7,422 bases of DNA from JAJFUB01 sp964622325 (GTDB taxonomy: Bacteria; Armatimonadota; Zipacnadia; Zipacnadales; UBA11051): NCBI GenBank assembly GCA_964622325.1, contig CAZUOJ010000145.1, positions 1 to 7,422 of the forward strand. The letters run 5' to 3'. Within the stretch, counting starts at the first letter, position 1. Every line of letters begins with the position of its first letter. The notes below the pieces were generated by a model. The model saw only the letters and a list, made by a program, of their open reading frames with translations. It had not been told where the DNA came from and made no database searches. Positions 1-6,648 of the stretch are shown one piece after another. The position numbers and the translations under genes are program-made.

Positions 1-91
1 CAAAGGGCGCATATTCGTCCCAGGGCGAGGAGGCCGCCCACAGAGCAAGGCTCAATAACATGCTTACGAGAAAACATGTGAGCGCTTTCAT
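1..91 (-). CDS. Start of an exported protein of unknown function (partial, cut by window edge)
   Basis: Only the first 30 codons are visible; the frame is open to base 1. The ATG (91-89) overlaps the TGA stop (90-88) of the URO-D gene in an ATGA junction. It is preceded by AGGAG at 103-99 with a 7-nt spacer, so the start is well supported. The peptide begins MKALTCFLVS and continues with a hydrophobic run rich in Leu, Ala and Met to about residue 20, then SSPWDEYAPF. This is a typical Sec signal peptide: one Lys in the n-region, a hydrophobic core at about 4-18, and small residues (A-A-S) for signal peptidase I cleavage near 20-22. No lipobox Cys stands at the cleavage point, so a lipoprotein is not indicated. 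The mature domain lies beyond the window and its function cannot be told. Translational coupling places it in the same operon as the upstream aminotransferase and acyltransferase. It could be another hydrolase or a binding protein. Confidence 0.8.
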   Translation of the reverse strand, partial: MKALTCFLVSMLLSLALWAASSPWDEYAPF

Positions 92-1023
92 GTGATTTCT
101 CCTGCACAAAATTGACGATATATCTGCAGCATATATTCATAATTTTCTAATGGCATGCCGGAGAAAATTGTGTTAGAGGTGCTGAAAATATAGCCGCCGC
201 CGGGCGCACCGTGCCGCAAACAATACAGCGCCGCTTCCCGGATAGCCTCTGGGGAGCCGCCTTGTAAAAGGCTGCACTGCACATTGCCCATCAAAGCAAT
301 TTTCTTGTATGTACGCCGCTTGACTTCTGCGATATCCATCCCGGCTTGGGGATCCACAGATTGATAGCAGGCCGCGCCCACGGCGACATATTCGTCCAAT
401 ATCGGCATAATATTTCCATCTGTATGGATGAAGGGGATGATGCCGAGCGATTTGACATGCGCCACTTGTTCAGCCAAATAAGGCAAAATCAACTCGCGAA
501 TGTGATGAGGCGCGATAAAAGGCCCCGCATTGAAGGCAATATCATTCACAATATGGATAAAATCTGGCGCCGCCTCGGCTAATTCGTTGAATTTGGCTAT
601 GGCATTATTATGTTTCCGACGCGCTTCTTCGTGAAGCCTTTCCGGATGTTCCCTTAAATCTACAGCAAATTGCATCCAATCTTGCACAGCCTCAATCGCC
701 CAAGTCGTGCCGCCCACAATTGTTCCAATCAAAATGTCATCGCCAAAGGCTTTTTTTGCCGCCCGTACGCCCTCAGCATCGCTCCAAGGCCAAAAGACAG
801 CTAAAGCATCCCATTGAAAGCGCTCCACGATTTTTTCATAAATTGTCATGCACAGCCCGATTTGTGCCTCTTTTTCCGTGTGGGAAAGGCCAGCCCAGCT
901 ATGGCGATCGGGAAAACGCAGCCCAAAGGCCTCATATTCCAATTCAAACATAATCTCAAAATGAGGCGGCCGATCGGGCGTCTCAAAGCGTAATGTCTTA
1001 AGCATGCGCTCCTTGCCGCTCAT
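88..1023 (-). CDS. URO-D-superfamily protein (MtaA/CmuA-like methyltransferase relative, not HemE)
   Basis: A 311-residue TIM-barrel protein of the uroporphyrinogen decarboxylase superfamily, in the branch with corrinoid/CoM methyltransferases such as MtaA and CmuA. Family landmarks: MSGKERM...PDRPP at the N-terminus, NDIAFNAGPFI at 160-170, HTDGN at 200-204, DPQAGMDIAEVK near 224-235, GNVQC at 246-250 and PGGGYIFSTSNT at 274-285. True HemE carries an N-terminal RQAGR motif, which is absent here. In zinc-dependent MtaA-type enzymes the metal is held by His-x-Cys plus a distant Cys. Here the first motif is His200-x-Asp202 and the distal region reads Ser-Thr-Ser, so the thiol ligands are missing. 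I chose the ATG at 1023 over an in-frame TTG one codon earlier because GAGG at 1034-1031 sits 7 nt from the ATG and only 4 nt from the TTG. It begins 9 nt after the aminotransferase stop and overlaps the next gene by 4 nt. The substrate is unknown; no corrinoid protein is visible nearby. Confidence 0.87.
   Translation of the reverse strand: MSGKERMLKTLRFETPDRPPHFEIMFELEYEAFGLRFPDRHSWAGLSHTEKEAQIGLCMTIYEKIVERFQWDALAVFWPWSDAEGVRAAKKAFGDDILIGTIVGGTTWAIEAVQDWMQFAVDLREHPERLHEEARRKHNNAIAKFNELAEAAPDFIHIVNDIAFNAGPFIAPHHIRELILPYLAEQVAHVKSLGIIPFIHTDGNIMPILDEYVAVGAACYQSVDPQAGMDIAEVKRRTYKKIALMGNVQCSLLQGGSPEAIREAALYCLRHGAPGGGYIFSTSNTIFSGMPLENYEYMLQIYRQFCAGEIT
99..103 (-). promoter_or_regulatory. Ribosome binding site for the exported-protein gene, inside the URO-D gene
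   Basis: AGGAG read on the minus strand, within the last codons of the URO-D gene, with 7 nt before the ATG at 91. It decides the start of the truncated downstream gene and supports coupled translation across the 4-nt overlap. Confidence 0.75.
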
Positions 1024-1030
1024 CAAGGCG

Positions 1031-1034
1031 CCTC
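1031..1034 (-). promoter_or_regulatory. Ribosome binding site deciding the URO-D start
   Basis: GAGG on the minus strand, overlapping the TGA stop of the aminotransferase gene (1035-1033). Spacing is 7 nt to the ATG at 1023 and 4 nt to the TTG at 1026, which favours the ATG. The overlap with the upstream stop codon suggests coupled translation. Confidence 0.6.
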
Positions 1035-2184
1035 ACAATAGCACATCCCGAATGGCGGCAACGACATCTTGGACATCTTCTTCTGTCATTTGGGGAAATA
1101 AAGGCAAAGAGCAAACGCGTTCGGAAGCCCACGAAGCGTTCGGCAAATCGGCATCAGAATAGCCTAATGTCTGGGCATAATACGGATGCTGATGAATGGC
1201 TCGAAAATGAAGGCCTGTGCCGATGTTGCGCTCCTTCAAAGCCGCCATAAATTCATCGCGCGGGGGAGCGCCCCGTTCAGGCAGGACTTTTACGACAAAC
1301 AAATGCCAGGCATGTGTGTCTTCCGGGCGGGCGTCGGCAGGCAATTGCAGCTGGGGAATGTCCGCGAGGGCCTCCCGATACAGGGCGGCAAGTTGGCGAC
1401 GGCGCGCATTAAACTCCTCCAGCCGCACAAGCTGGGGCAGCCCAATCGCTGCCTGCAAATCCAGCATATTGTATTTATAGCCCAGCTCATACACATCATA
1501 ATAGGGCGCGCCGCGGGCTGTATAGCGCTTCCAGGCCTCTCGACTCAAGCCATGAAAGCGCAGCCGCATGGCGCGTTGGGCCAAAGCCTCATCGTTCGTG
1601 CATAAGGCTCCGCCCTCGCCTGTTGTGATGTTTTTGATGGGATGAAAGCTGAACATTGTAGCCCACGAAAGACGGCCAATAGGACAGCCGTTGTATGCCG
1701 CCCCCAGCGCATGTGCTGCATCCTCAATAATGAGAAGGCCATATTTTTCGGCAATTTCCTGCAAGGCGGCCATATTACAGGGCAGGCCGGCGAAATGCAC
1801 AGGAATAATGGCTTTTGTGCGGCTCGTGACGGCCGCGGCAACGCGCTCGGGCAGCAAATTCAATGTATCGCGATCCACATCCACAAGCACAGGGCGCGCG
1901 CCAACAGCGATAATCATATTCACAGTGGCGGCGAATGTAAAATCAGTTGTGATGATCTCATCTCCAGGCCCCACGTCTGCCGCCAGCAGCGCGATATGCA
2001 GGGCGGCTGTGCCCGAATTTGTGGCGACAACATATTTTACGCCCAGCCGTTCTGCCAGCGCCTGCTCAAAACGTTCCACTTTGGGCCCTGTAGCCAGCCA
2101 GCCAGATTGCAATGTATCCACAACTTCCGCAATTTCTTCGGCGCCAATCGTGGGACGACTGAAAGGCAAAAATTCCTGTCGCAT
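1033..2184 (-). CDS. DegT/DnrJ/EryC1/StrS family PLP-dependent sugar aminotransferase (ArnB-like)
   Basis: A 383-residue, full-length fold-type I aminotransferase of the sugar aminotransferase family. These enzymes transfer an amino group, usually from glutamate, to a keto group on a nucleotide-linked sugar in the cytoplasm. Landmarks: PFSRPTIGAEEI at 7-18, GWLATGPKV at 28-36, the cofactor-phosphate loop NSGTAALH at 56-63, DFTFAATVN at 81-89, IPVHFAGLPCNM at 127-138, the pyridine-binding Asp155 in EDAAHA, and the PLP Schiff-base Lys184 in SFHPIKNITTGEGG. The C-terminal GTGLHFRAIHQHPYY at 322-336 is also typical of ArnB/PseC-like members. It starts 11 nt after the acyltransferase stop, with AGGA at 2197-2194 and a 9-nt spacer. 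Together with the NeuD-like gene it forms the usual aminate-then-acylate pair. The sequence does not say whether C3 or C4 of the sugar is aminated, and no sugar dehydratase is present in the window to supply a keto-sugar. Confidence 0.93.
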   Translation of the reverse strand: MRQEFLPFSRPTIGAEEIAEVVDTLQSGWLATGPKVERFEQALAERLGVKYVVATNSGTAALHIALLAADVGPGDEIITTDFTFAATVNMIIAVGARPVLVDVDRDTLNLLPERVAAAVTSRTKAIIPVHFAGLPCNMAALQEIAEKYGLLIIEDAAHALGAAYNGCPIGRLSWATMFSFHPIKNITTGEGGALCTNDEALAQRAMRLRFHGLSREAWKRYTARGAPYYDVYELGYKYNMLDLQAAIGLPQLVRLEEFNARRRQLAALYREALADIPQLQLPADARPEDTHAWHLFVVKVLPERGAPPRDEFMAALKERNIGTGLHFRAIHQHPYYAQTLGYSDADLPNASWASERVCSLPLFPQMTEEDVQDVVAAIRDVLL

Positions 2185-2195
2185 TCTAGATTATC

Positions 2196-2849
2196 CTATC
2201 CTTTTGCTAATGGCTTGGCAGGCACGCCCACGACTGTAACGCCCGGCGGCACATCTCGCGTCACAACAGCGCCAGCGCCCACGATAGCGCCCTCACCGAC
2301 AACAATATCGTTTAAAATCGTGCTGCTGGCCCCAATAAAAGCAAACGCTTCCGTGCGCGAACGCCCTGTAAAGGTCGCGTTCGGGCCCACAGAATTGCTC
2401 AATCCAAGATGAACGGAATGACTCACGACAGTGCCGGCGTTCACACGGCAATGCGCTTCAATTTCAGCCATGGGCAGCACAAGCACGCCAGCCCCTAAAA
2501 ATACGCCTTCGCCAATCTTGGAAAAAGGGGAGACATAAGCTGTCGGATGCACAAATGTCGGCAAGGCCAGGCCCATTTGCTGACAGCGCAGCGCCAGGGC
2601 AAAGCGCGCCCGACAATCTCCAACAGCTACAAAAGCTGCTTTAATATCTCGCGTCGGCGCCTGCGCCTCTAATGCCTCCATCCCGCCTATAACAGGAACG
2701 CCAAAAATTTCCTGGCCCCATAATTTTTCGTCATCATCTACAAGCGCCACAATCTCATATTCGGGATAACGCTGGATGACTTCATAGGCCATAGGCAGCT
2801 GGCCTCCCAGCCGTGCGCCTATAATCACAAGGCGAATGTGTGCTGACAT
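2196..2849 (-). CDS. NeuD/PglD-family left-handed beta-helix sugar acyltransferase
   Basis: A 217-residue protein with the two-part layout of NeuD/PglD/VioB-type acyltransferases. An N-terminal Rossmann-like domain (LVIIGARLGG at 7-16, VALVDDD at 34-40) binds the nucleotide sugar. From about residue 98 hexapeptide repeats form a left-handed beta-helix (IGEGVFLGAGVLVLP, IVVGEGAIVGAGAVV), ending in the family signature GVPAKPL at 208-214. These enzymes transfer an acetyl or other acyl group from CoA to a sugar amine or hydroxyl. The likely general-base His is H144 in VVSHSVHLG; relatives usually read HD or HE here and have a second His a few residues on (FxHI). This protein has Ser145 and SNSVG instead. 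The ATG overlaps the BKACE stop as TGATG, with GGAG at 2861-2858 and an 8-nt spacer. The next-door aminotransferase points to N-acylation of an amino sugar; the acyl group is unknown. Confidence 0.9.
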   Translation of the reverse strand: MSAHIRLVIIGARLGGQLPMAYEVIQRYPEYEIVALVDDDEKLWGQEIFGVPVIGGMEALEAQAPTRDIKAAFVAVGDCRARFALALRCQQMGLALPTFVHPTAYVSPFSKIGEGVFLGAGVLVLPMAEIEAHCRVNAGTVVSHSVHLGLSNSVGPNATFTGRSRTEAFAFIGASSTILNDIVVGEGAIVGAGAVVTRDVPPGVTVVGVPAKPLAKG

Positions 2850-3709
2850 CAGGCTCTCTCCGGCAATTGTAACATTTGTCGCGTCTCCTGGGGCGTTGCT
2901 GGTCGCCGGCCCAATTCGGCGCCAATCCGCACGACACGCTCCACAAGCTGCCGATTTGTCGCCAGAATTGTCCGCTGGGCATCGTAATACAAATTGTCCT
3001 CTAGCCCAACGCGCACAGAGCCCCCCACAGCCAAAGCCGTAATATTAGCCGGCAACTGATGACGCCCGATGCCCGCCAGCGACCATATAGCGCCTGCTGG
3101 CAACGCCGCCAGCATGCAGCCTAAATTCAAGGCAGAAAAAGGCGATGTCCCCGGATTGCCTAAAAGGATGTTAAAATAAAGCGGCTCTTGTAAAAGTCCC
3201 TGGGACAACAAATAGCGCCCCGTATGTATCATGCCCGGCTCAAACACTTCCAATTCAGGCTTCACGCCAGCCTCCCCCATTCGTTTGGCGAGTTCCTGAA
3301 TTACATCCGGCGCATTAACAGAAGCTTGAAAACGAAAATTTAACGAGCCTAATGTCAGACTCGCTAAATCCGGCTTCAGATCGGAAGGCAATTTCAACGG
3401 CGTTGCTCGTCGTTCAATATCCGTTTCTAGCCGTCCGCTGCATGTGGCGCAAATAAGCAGCTCGGGACAACGCTCTCGCACTGCGCCCATCAAACGCTGC
3501 CATATTTCGAGATCTGCCGTGGGCCGGCCTTGTTCATCACGGGGATGAAGATGAACAATGCTGGCCCCGGCCTCCGCCACGGCCTGGGCATCCGCGGCAA
3601 TTTCCTCAATTGTTATCGGCACATGCGGATTATCGGCTTTTGTGGGAATCATTCCTGTCAAAGCCGCGTTGATGATGAAAGGAGGCTCTTGTTGAAATTT
3701 GGATGCCAT
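2849..3709 (-). CDS. Beta-keto acid cleavage enzyme (BKACE, DUF849 family; Kce-like)
   Basis: A 286-residue, full-length zinc TIM-barrel enzyme. The best-known member is 3-keto-5-aminohexanoate cleavage enzyme (Kce) of lysine fermentation. The family condenses a beta-keto acid with acetyl-CoA and splits the product into acetoacetate and a new acyl-CoA. Landmarks: INAALTGMIPTK at 13-24, PITIEEIAADA at 31-41, IVHLHPRD at 51-58 with predicted zinc ligands His53 and His55, ELEVFEPGM at 152-160, and VRVGLEDNLYY at 232-242 with Arg233, the third predicted metal ligand Glu237 and Asp238. The start has AAAAGG at 3723-3718 and an 8-nt spacer. It opens the tight five-gene block and overlaps the acyltransferase gene by one base. 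No other lysine-fermentation gene is visible, so a catabolic Kce role is not supported here; the substrate may be another beta-keto acid. Confidence 0.92.
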   Translation of the reverse strand: MASKFQQEPPFIINAALTGMIPTKADNPHVPITIEEIAADAQAVAEAGASIVHLHPRDEQGRPTADLEIWQRLMGAVRERCPELLICATCSGRLETDIERRATPLKLPSDLKPDLASLTLGSLNFRFQASVNAPDVIQELAKRMGEAGVKPELEVFEPGMIHTGRYLLSQGLLQEPLYFNILLGNPGTSPFSALNLGCMLAALPAGAIWSLAGIGRHQLPANITALAVGGSVRVGLEDNLYYDAQRTILATNRQLVERVVRIGAELGRRPATPQETRQMLQLPERA

Positions 3710-3870
3710 AGCTGTTACCTTTTGTAAAAATTTTTGTGCTGCTCTGTACGCCTGTATTGCTGTGGCTTTTCTATTATGCTCTTTTTGTCACAGCTTAATA
3801 GAAATTTGCGCGGCGATACATGTTTTCGCTGTTATTGAATACGCTTGTGACACGCTGCCCAGCAGGTCTA
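3710..3870 (-). promoter_or_regulatory. 161-bp gap likely holding the promoter of the BKACE-to-exported-protein operon
   Basis: This is the larger of the two real gaps and precedes five tightly packed genes, so a promoter is expected here. The visible pieces are weak: a -10-like CATAAT (minus strand, 3778-3773) without a convincing -35 box 16-18 nt upstream, and an A/T-rich stretch including AAAAATTTTT at 3726-3735 just before the ribosome binding site. I see no terminator hairpin with a T-tract after the glycoside hydrolase stop, so read-through from upstream is possible. No small gene with a usable start and ribosome binding site is evident. Confidence 0.3.
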
Positions 3871-6528
3871 TCAAATTTTGAGTGCTTCTTTGAGCGCACG
3901 CAGCGTCGGGGCGCTCAGATAAATCAAATTGTTCTTCAATTTCGTCCGGGGCGACACCGGATTGCCAAAAAGATCCGTCAGCTGCACATTTCGAGCGGCG
4001 GGCACAACATAATCGGCGTGCCCGGGCTTGCTGGAAAGCACTGCCACAGCCCGATTGGCGCCAGCAAAAATATACGCAAAGACGCCCGACACTAATTCCT
4101 TGCGCTCTACAAACTTTGTATCCTCCAGCAGCCATGCCAGATGCGCATGCGCAACGCCACAAGGATGCATATAGCCGTCATCTTCCACAAGCACGCGCCA
4201 ATCCGCTGTTTTGGGAAGGGCTGGGCCATGCCCATGCATCGTATATAAAAACAGCTTTTGCACATTACAGGACAGCAGGCTTACTATATAGCGACATAGC
4301 CGATTGGCAATAGCCCAATTATCGTCTGTCGGCTGGCCGCACATTGTATGATGATAAAAGCCGTTGTTGAGCATGCTGCTTGTCGGGCTGCCTTCCGTCA
4401 TCCATACAGGCTTGGGCAAAGCCCCTGCCTGTTTGAGAATAGGCCCTACGGCCATATCCCAGGCCACGCCCACATCATCGCCCGGATAGCCATTATACGC
4501 ATGTGAATAATGATGATAACAAATCGCGTCACAGGCCTCCAACGCGCCATATTTAAGCAATTCGGATGTCCAGACATAGCCATTGGCCGCGCCGTATGTA
4601 TTGAAGCCCAAAATCGTCAGCCGCGCATCAATCGCTTTCGCCGCCTCATACGCTGTCTTTTGTAGCCGGGCATAATCCTCTGCGGCTGTCGGGCTGCGCT
4701 TGAATTCATTCTTTTCAAAATCCCAGCCCAGCGACCAAAAGCTTGTCCCCCAGGGCTCATTCCACACATCATAGCTGTCAATCAAGCCCAGATAGCGTTT
4801 CGTTACAACGCGGACATAATTGGCAAATTGCGCAAAATCTTTCGGCACTACATAACGATCAAAATAGCCATGCCGCGGCTTTTCCTGATAATTCGCCCAC
4901 AACGGAGATGTGGAAAGCAGCCCCAATATTTTCATCCCGTATTGAGCGTAACGCTGCAGCTCGCGATCACGGAATATCCATTTTCCGGGCTCCGGCTCCA
5001 GATGCGCCCAGCCAATATATTCTGTGCCCGCATCGTGTAGCCGCGTCCAATTGGCGCCAATTGCCTTCGCCATCACGATATGTCGTCGTGTGGAATTTGT
5101 GTGCACGCCAAAAGGCGAACGAGGGGCAGGCTTATTCCAATAACGCGGACGCCGCACACGATGCAGCACAATTTCTTCCACAGGGCTGATGATGCGTCCC
5201 TGGGCATCCTGCACATAAGCCTCGACGCGAAATGTGCCCAGCGCATGCGCTGCGGGCGGCTTTATTAACAGGCGGCCCTGCGCGGGCGGATTTTTTATGT
5301 CAGGAAGCGACAGAGCGCCCCCGTAAAGATCGTATTGCGTTAGCTTTAACACGCTGCCTGGCGGCGCGCCGCGCACTGCATAAAGAATCTGGGGCTGCTC
5401 ATCTGCAAATTGAATCCGGGCTGCGGAAGCTGCTGATTCCGGCAGCGCCAGAGCCACAAGGCAAGGCTGCGGCGGCACAAATTCTGTTGCTTCGCTGCCG
5501 CGCTCAATTTGAAAGGCGTCCAGCCACACATCGCTTTCGCCTTCTATTGTCAATTGATGGAATTGCCCCAACAGCAAAGGATTAAAAGTAAGCACGGCGC
5601 GCTCCCAGCTTTGAGGCTTTAACATAAATTCTGCCGAGCGCAAATAACGGCCGTCGCCGTATGCTGTCAGTCGCAGCTTGCCTGTGCCCCGTGCGTATAT
5701 GCTGGCTGTATGCGGCTCAAAGCTCCGAGGAATATACACAGGCGCTGTCCACAAACGCCAACGGGCAGAGCCTTTGACACACAGCGCGGCTGCGCCGCTG
5801 GGGCCTTTCGTCTGGGCGTCCGTCCGGACGACAATCTGATCGCCGTCTGAATTATCCCGATCCAGTGCCCAGCCCGATGGCAGCCCTAAAAGAAATATAC
5901 AGGCGCGTACAAGATTTTTCGGGCCATTCACAGGATGCCTGGCTTCGAGCTCGGCGATAATATCCTCGCGCGTGCGTGCGATAAGCTTCAGGCGAGCAAT
6001 ATCGTAGCTCGCATTTTCCGCCAGATTAATCCACACGCCAATGCGTTGGGGAAGCGGATCCAGCCGAAACTCGTACGAAAAATCCTGCCATTGCGCCTGC
6101 AGTGGCGGCTGCGTTTGCCAATGAAAGGCATAAGGCGCGCCCACATCGCGAATGCCAATTGTCATGCCCGTGTTGTCCACGCTACGGGCTGTCAATTCTA
6201 AACGATAGAATGTTTCTTGGGGGACATTGCCCATATAAAAAGCCAGCTGGCACGTCCCGCCGCTTATTTTTTGCACGCGCAGAAAACGGCGTCCTTGTTC
6301 TTCCTGAGGCGTATAGTTGACAACGATTTCTTTGTTCCAGCCTGAATTTTCAATCCAGCCGACTGGCAATGATCCTGTGATTCGTTTGGCCCCGTCGGGA
6401 CTCACATCGCTGACAGGAAAAACGGCGGCGCCAAAATCTGTGTCAATAATTATATTGGGCGCTCCCCAGCCCTCTAGCGCGGCAACGAAAATTATGAATA
6501 TGAATACAACAGGCGTTTTTTTCATCAT
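3871..6528 (-). CDS. Exported multidomain clan GH-A glycoside hydrolase (GH39/GH5-like)
   Basis: An 885-residue exported enzyme predicted to cleave a beta-linked polysaccharide outside the cytoplasm. A Sec signal peptide (Lys at 3-4, hydrophobic core about 6-18) probably ends at GWGA, residue 23. Two beta-sandwich, carbohydrate-binding-like modules follow at about 25-185 and 205-350; each has the WxxF/WxRAVLTF and VWINLA/VWLDAFQIERG strands typical of jelly-roll CBMs. An Ig-like module lies at about 355-457. The catalytic TIM barrel runs from about 470 to 800: general acid/base Glu591 in YDVWNEPWG, nucleophile Glu712 in VWMTEGSP, with YHHYSH at 671-676 between them. The 121-residue spacing fits clan GH-A retaining enzymes. 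A small C-terminal beta domain follows. AGGA at 6537-6534 precedes two adjacent ATGs (spacers 5 and 8 nt); either may be used. The exact GH family and substrate cannot be fixed by eye. It stands alone between two gaps. Confidence 0.85.
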   Translation of the reverse strand: MMKKTPVVFIFIIFVAALEGWGAPNIIIDTDFGAAVFPVSDVSPDGAKRITGSLPVGWIENSGWNKEIVVNYTPQEEQGRRFLRVQKISGGTCQLAFYMGNVPQETFYRLELTARSVDNTGMTIGIRDVGAPYAFHWQTQPPLQAQWQDFSYEFRLDPLPQRIGVWINLAENASYDIARLKLIARTREDIIAELEARHPVNGPKNLVRACIFLLGLPSGWALDRDNSDGDQIVVRTDAQTKGPSGAAALCVKGSARWRLWTAPVYIPRSFEPHTASIYARGTGKLRLTAYGDGRYLRSAEFMLKPQSWERAVLTFNPLLLGQFHQLTIEGESDVWLDAFQIERGSEATEFVPPQPCLVALALPESAASAARIQFADEQPQILYAVRGAPPGSVLKLTQYDLYGGALSLPDIKNPPAQGRLLIKPPAAHALGTFRVEAYVQDAQGRIISPVEEIVLHRVRRPRYWNKPAPRSPFGVHTNSTRRHIVMAKAIGANWTRLHDAGTEYIGWAHLEPEPGKWIFRDRELQRYAQYGMKILGLLSTSPLWANYQEKPRHGYFDRYVVPKDFAQFANYVRVVTKRYLGLIDSYDVWNEPWGTSFWSLGWDFEKNEFKRSPTAAEDYARLQKTAYEAAKAIDARLTILGFNTYGAANGYVWTSELLKYGALEACDAICYHHYSHAYNGYPGDDVGVAWDMAVGPILKQAGALPKPVWMTEGSPTSSMLNNGFYHHTMCGQPTDDNWAIANRLCRYIVSLLSCNVQKLFLYTMHGHGPALPKTADWRVLVEDDGYMHPCGVAHAHLAWLLEDTKFVERKELVSGVFAYIFAGANRAVAVLSSKPGHADYVVPAARNVQLTDLFGNPVSPRTKLKNNLIYLSAPTLRALKEALKI

Positions 6529-6648
6529 TTTTTTCCTGCCCCTTCAATAAGCCCAAAAAGGGCATGAAAATGGCACAAAGACTACTAAAAAAGAATGCCA
6601 TTGTATAATAAGATGGAAAAATGTGAATTGTGCCCCTTTATGGCGCTT
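6529..6648 (-). promoter_or_regulatory. 120-bp gap before the glycoside hydrolase gene, probable regulatory region
   Basis: This A/T-rich spacer separates the oxidoreductase stop from the hydrolase start. On the minus strand it carries a -10-like TATTAT (6610-6605), but I find no good -35 box at the right distance. It also holds an inverted repeat (6569-6602), a direct repeat TGCCCCTT on the plus strand at 6537-6544 and 6631-6638, and a short GCCC-A5-GGGC hairpin (6551-6563) without a T-tract. A promoter or operator for the hydrolase gene is plausible; a clear intrinsic terminator is not seen. Confidence 0.3.
6569..6602. repeat. Inverted repeat AATGGCA-N20-TGCCATT in the hydrolase upstream region
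   Basis: Perfect 7-bp arms (6569-6575 and 6596-6602) separated by 20 bp, just beside the TATTAT box. It could be a split operator for a sugar-responsive regulator or a loose RNA hairpin; arms of this length also arise by chance in A/T-rich DNA. Confidence 0.35.

Noticed and set aside
88..1023. Uroporphyrinogen decarboxylase of heme synthesis (HemE)
   Set aside because: The N-terminal RQAGR substrate motif is missing, and the HTDGN and GNVQC motifs match the methyltransferase-like branch.
1024..1026. TTG as the start codon of the URO-D gene
   Set aside because: The ATG directly after it has a better spacing (7 versus 4 nt) from the GAGG ribosome binding site and fits the usual N-terminus of the family.
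1261..1275. CGGGG-GAGCG-CCCCG hairpin
   Set aside because: It lies inside the aminotransferase coding sequence with no T-tract; G/C-rich codons explain it.
1642..2412. A 256-codon open frame on the plus strand, the longest one there
   Set aside because: It lies antisense across the aminotransferase and acyltransferase genes, which have clear family motifs; its own translation shows no recognisable motif and it has no ribosome binding site context. It is a shadow of the real genes.
3786..3852. TGTCACA (3786-3792) and TGTGACA (3846-3852) as a CRP-like operator
   Set aside because: The arms are 53 bp apart and in the wrong order and spacing for a CRP/FNR site; probably chance.
4743..5189. A 148-codon plus-strand open frame inside the hydrolase gene
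   Set aside because: It is antisense to the catalytic barrel, and the low-complexity mix of His, Ser and Ala fits a shadow frame.
6551..6563. GCCC-A5-GGGC as an intrinsic terminator of the oxidoreductase gene
   Set aside because: The stem is only 4 bp and is not followed by a T-run on the minus strand.
6604..6609. Perfect TATAAT on the plus strand as a promoter
   Set aside because: There is no -35 box at the right distance and no plus-strand gene downstream.
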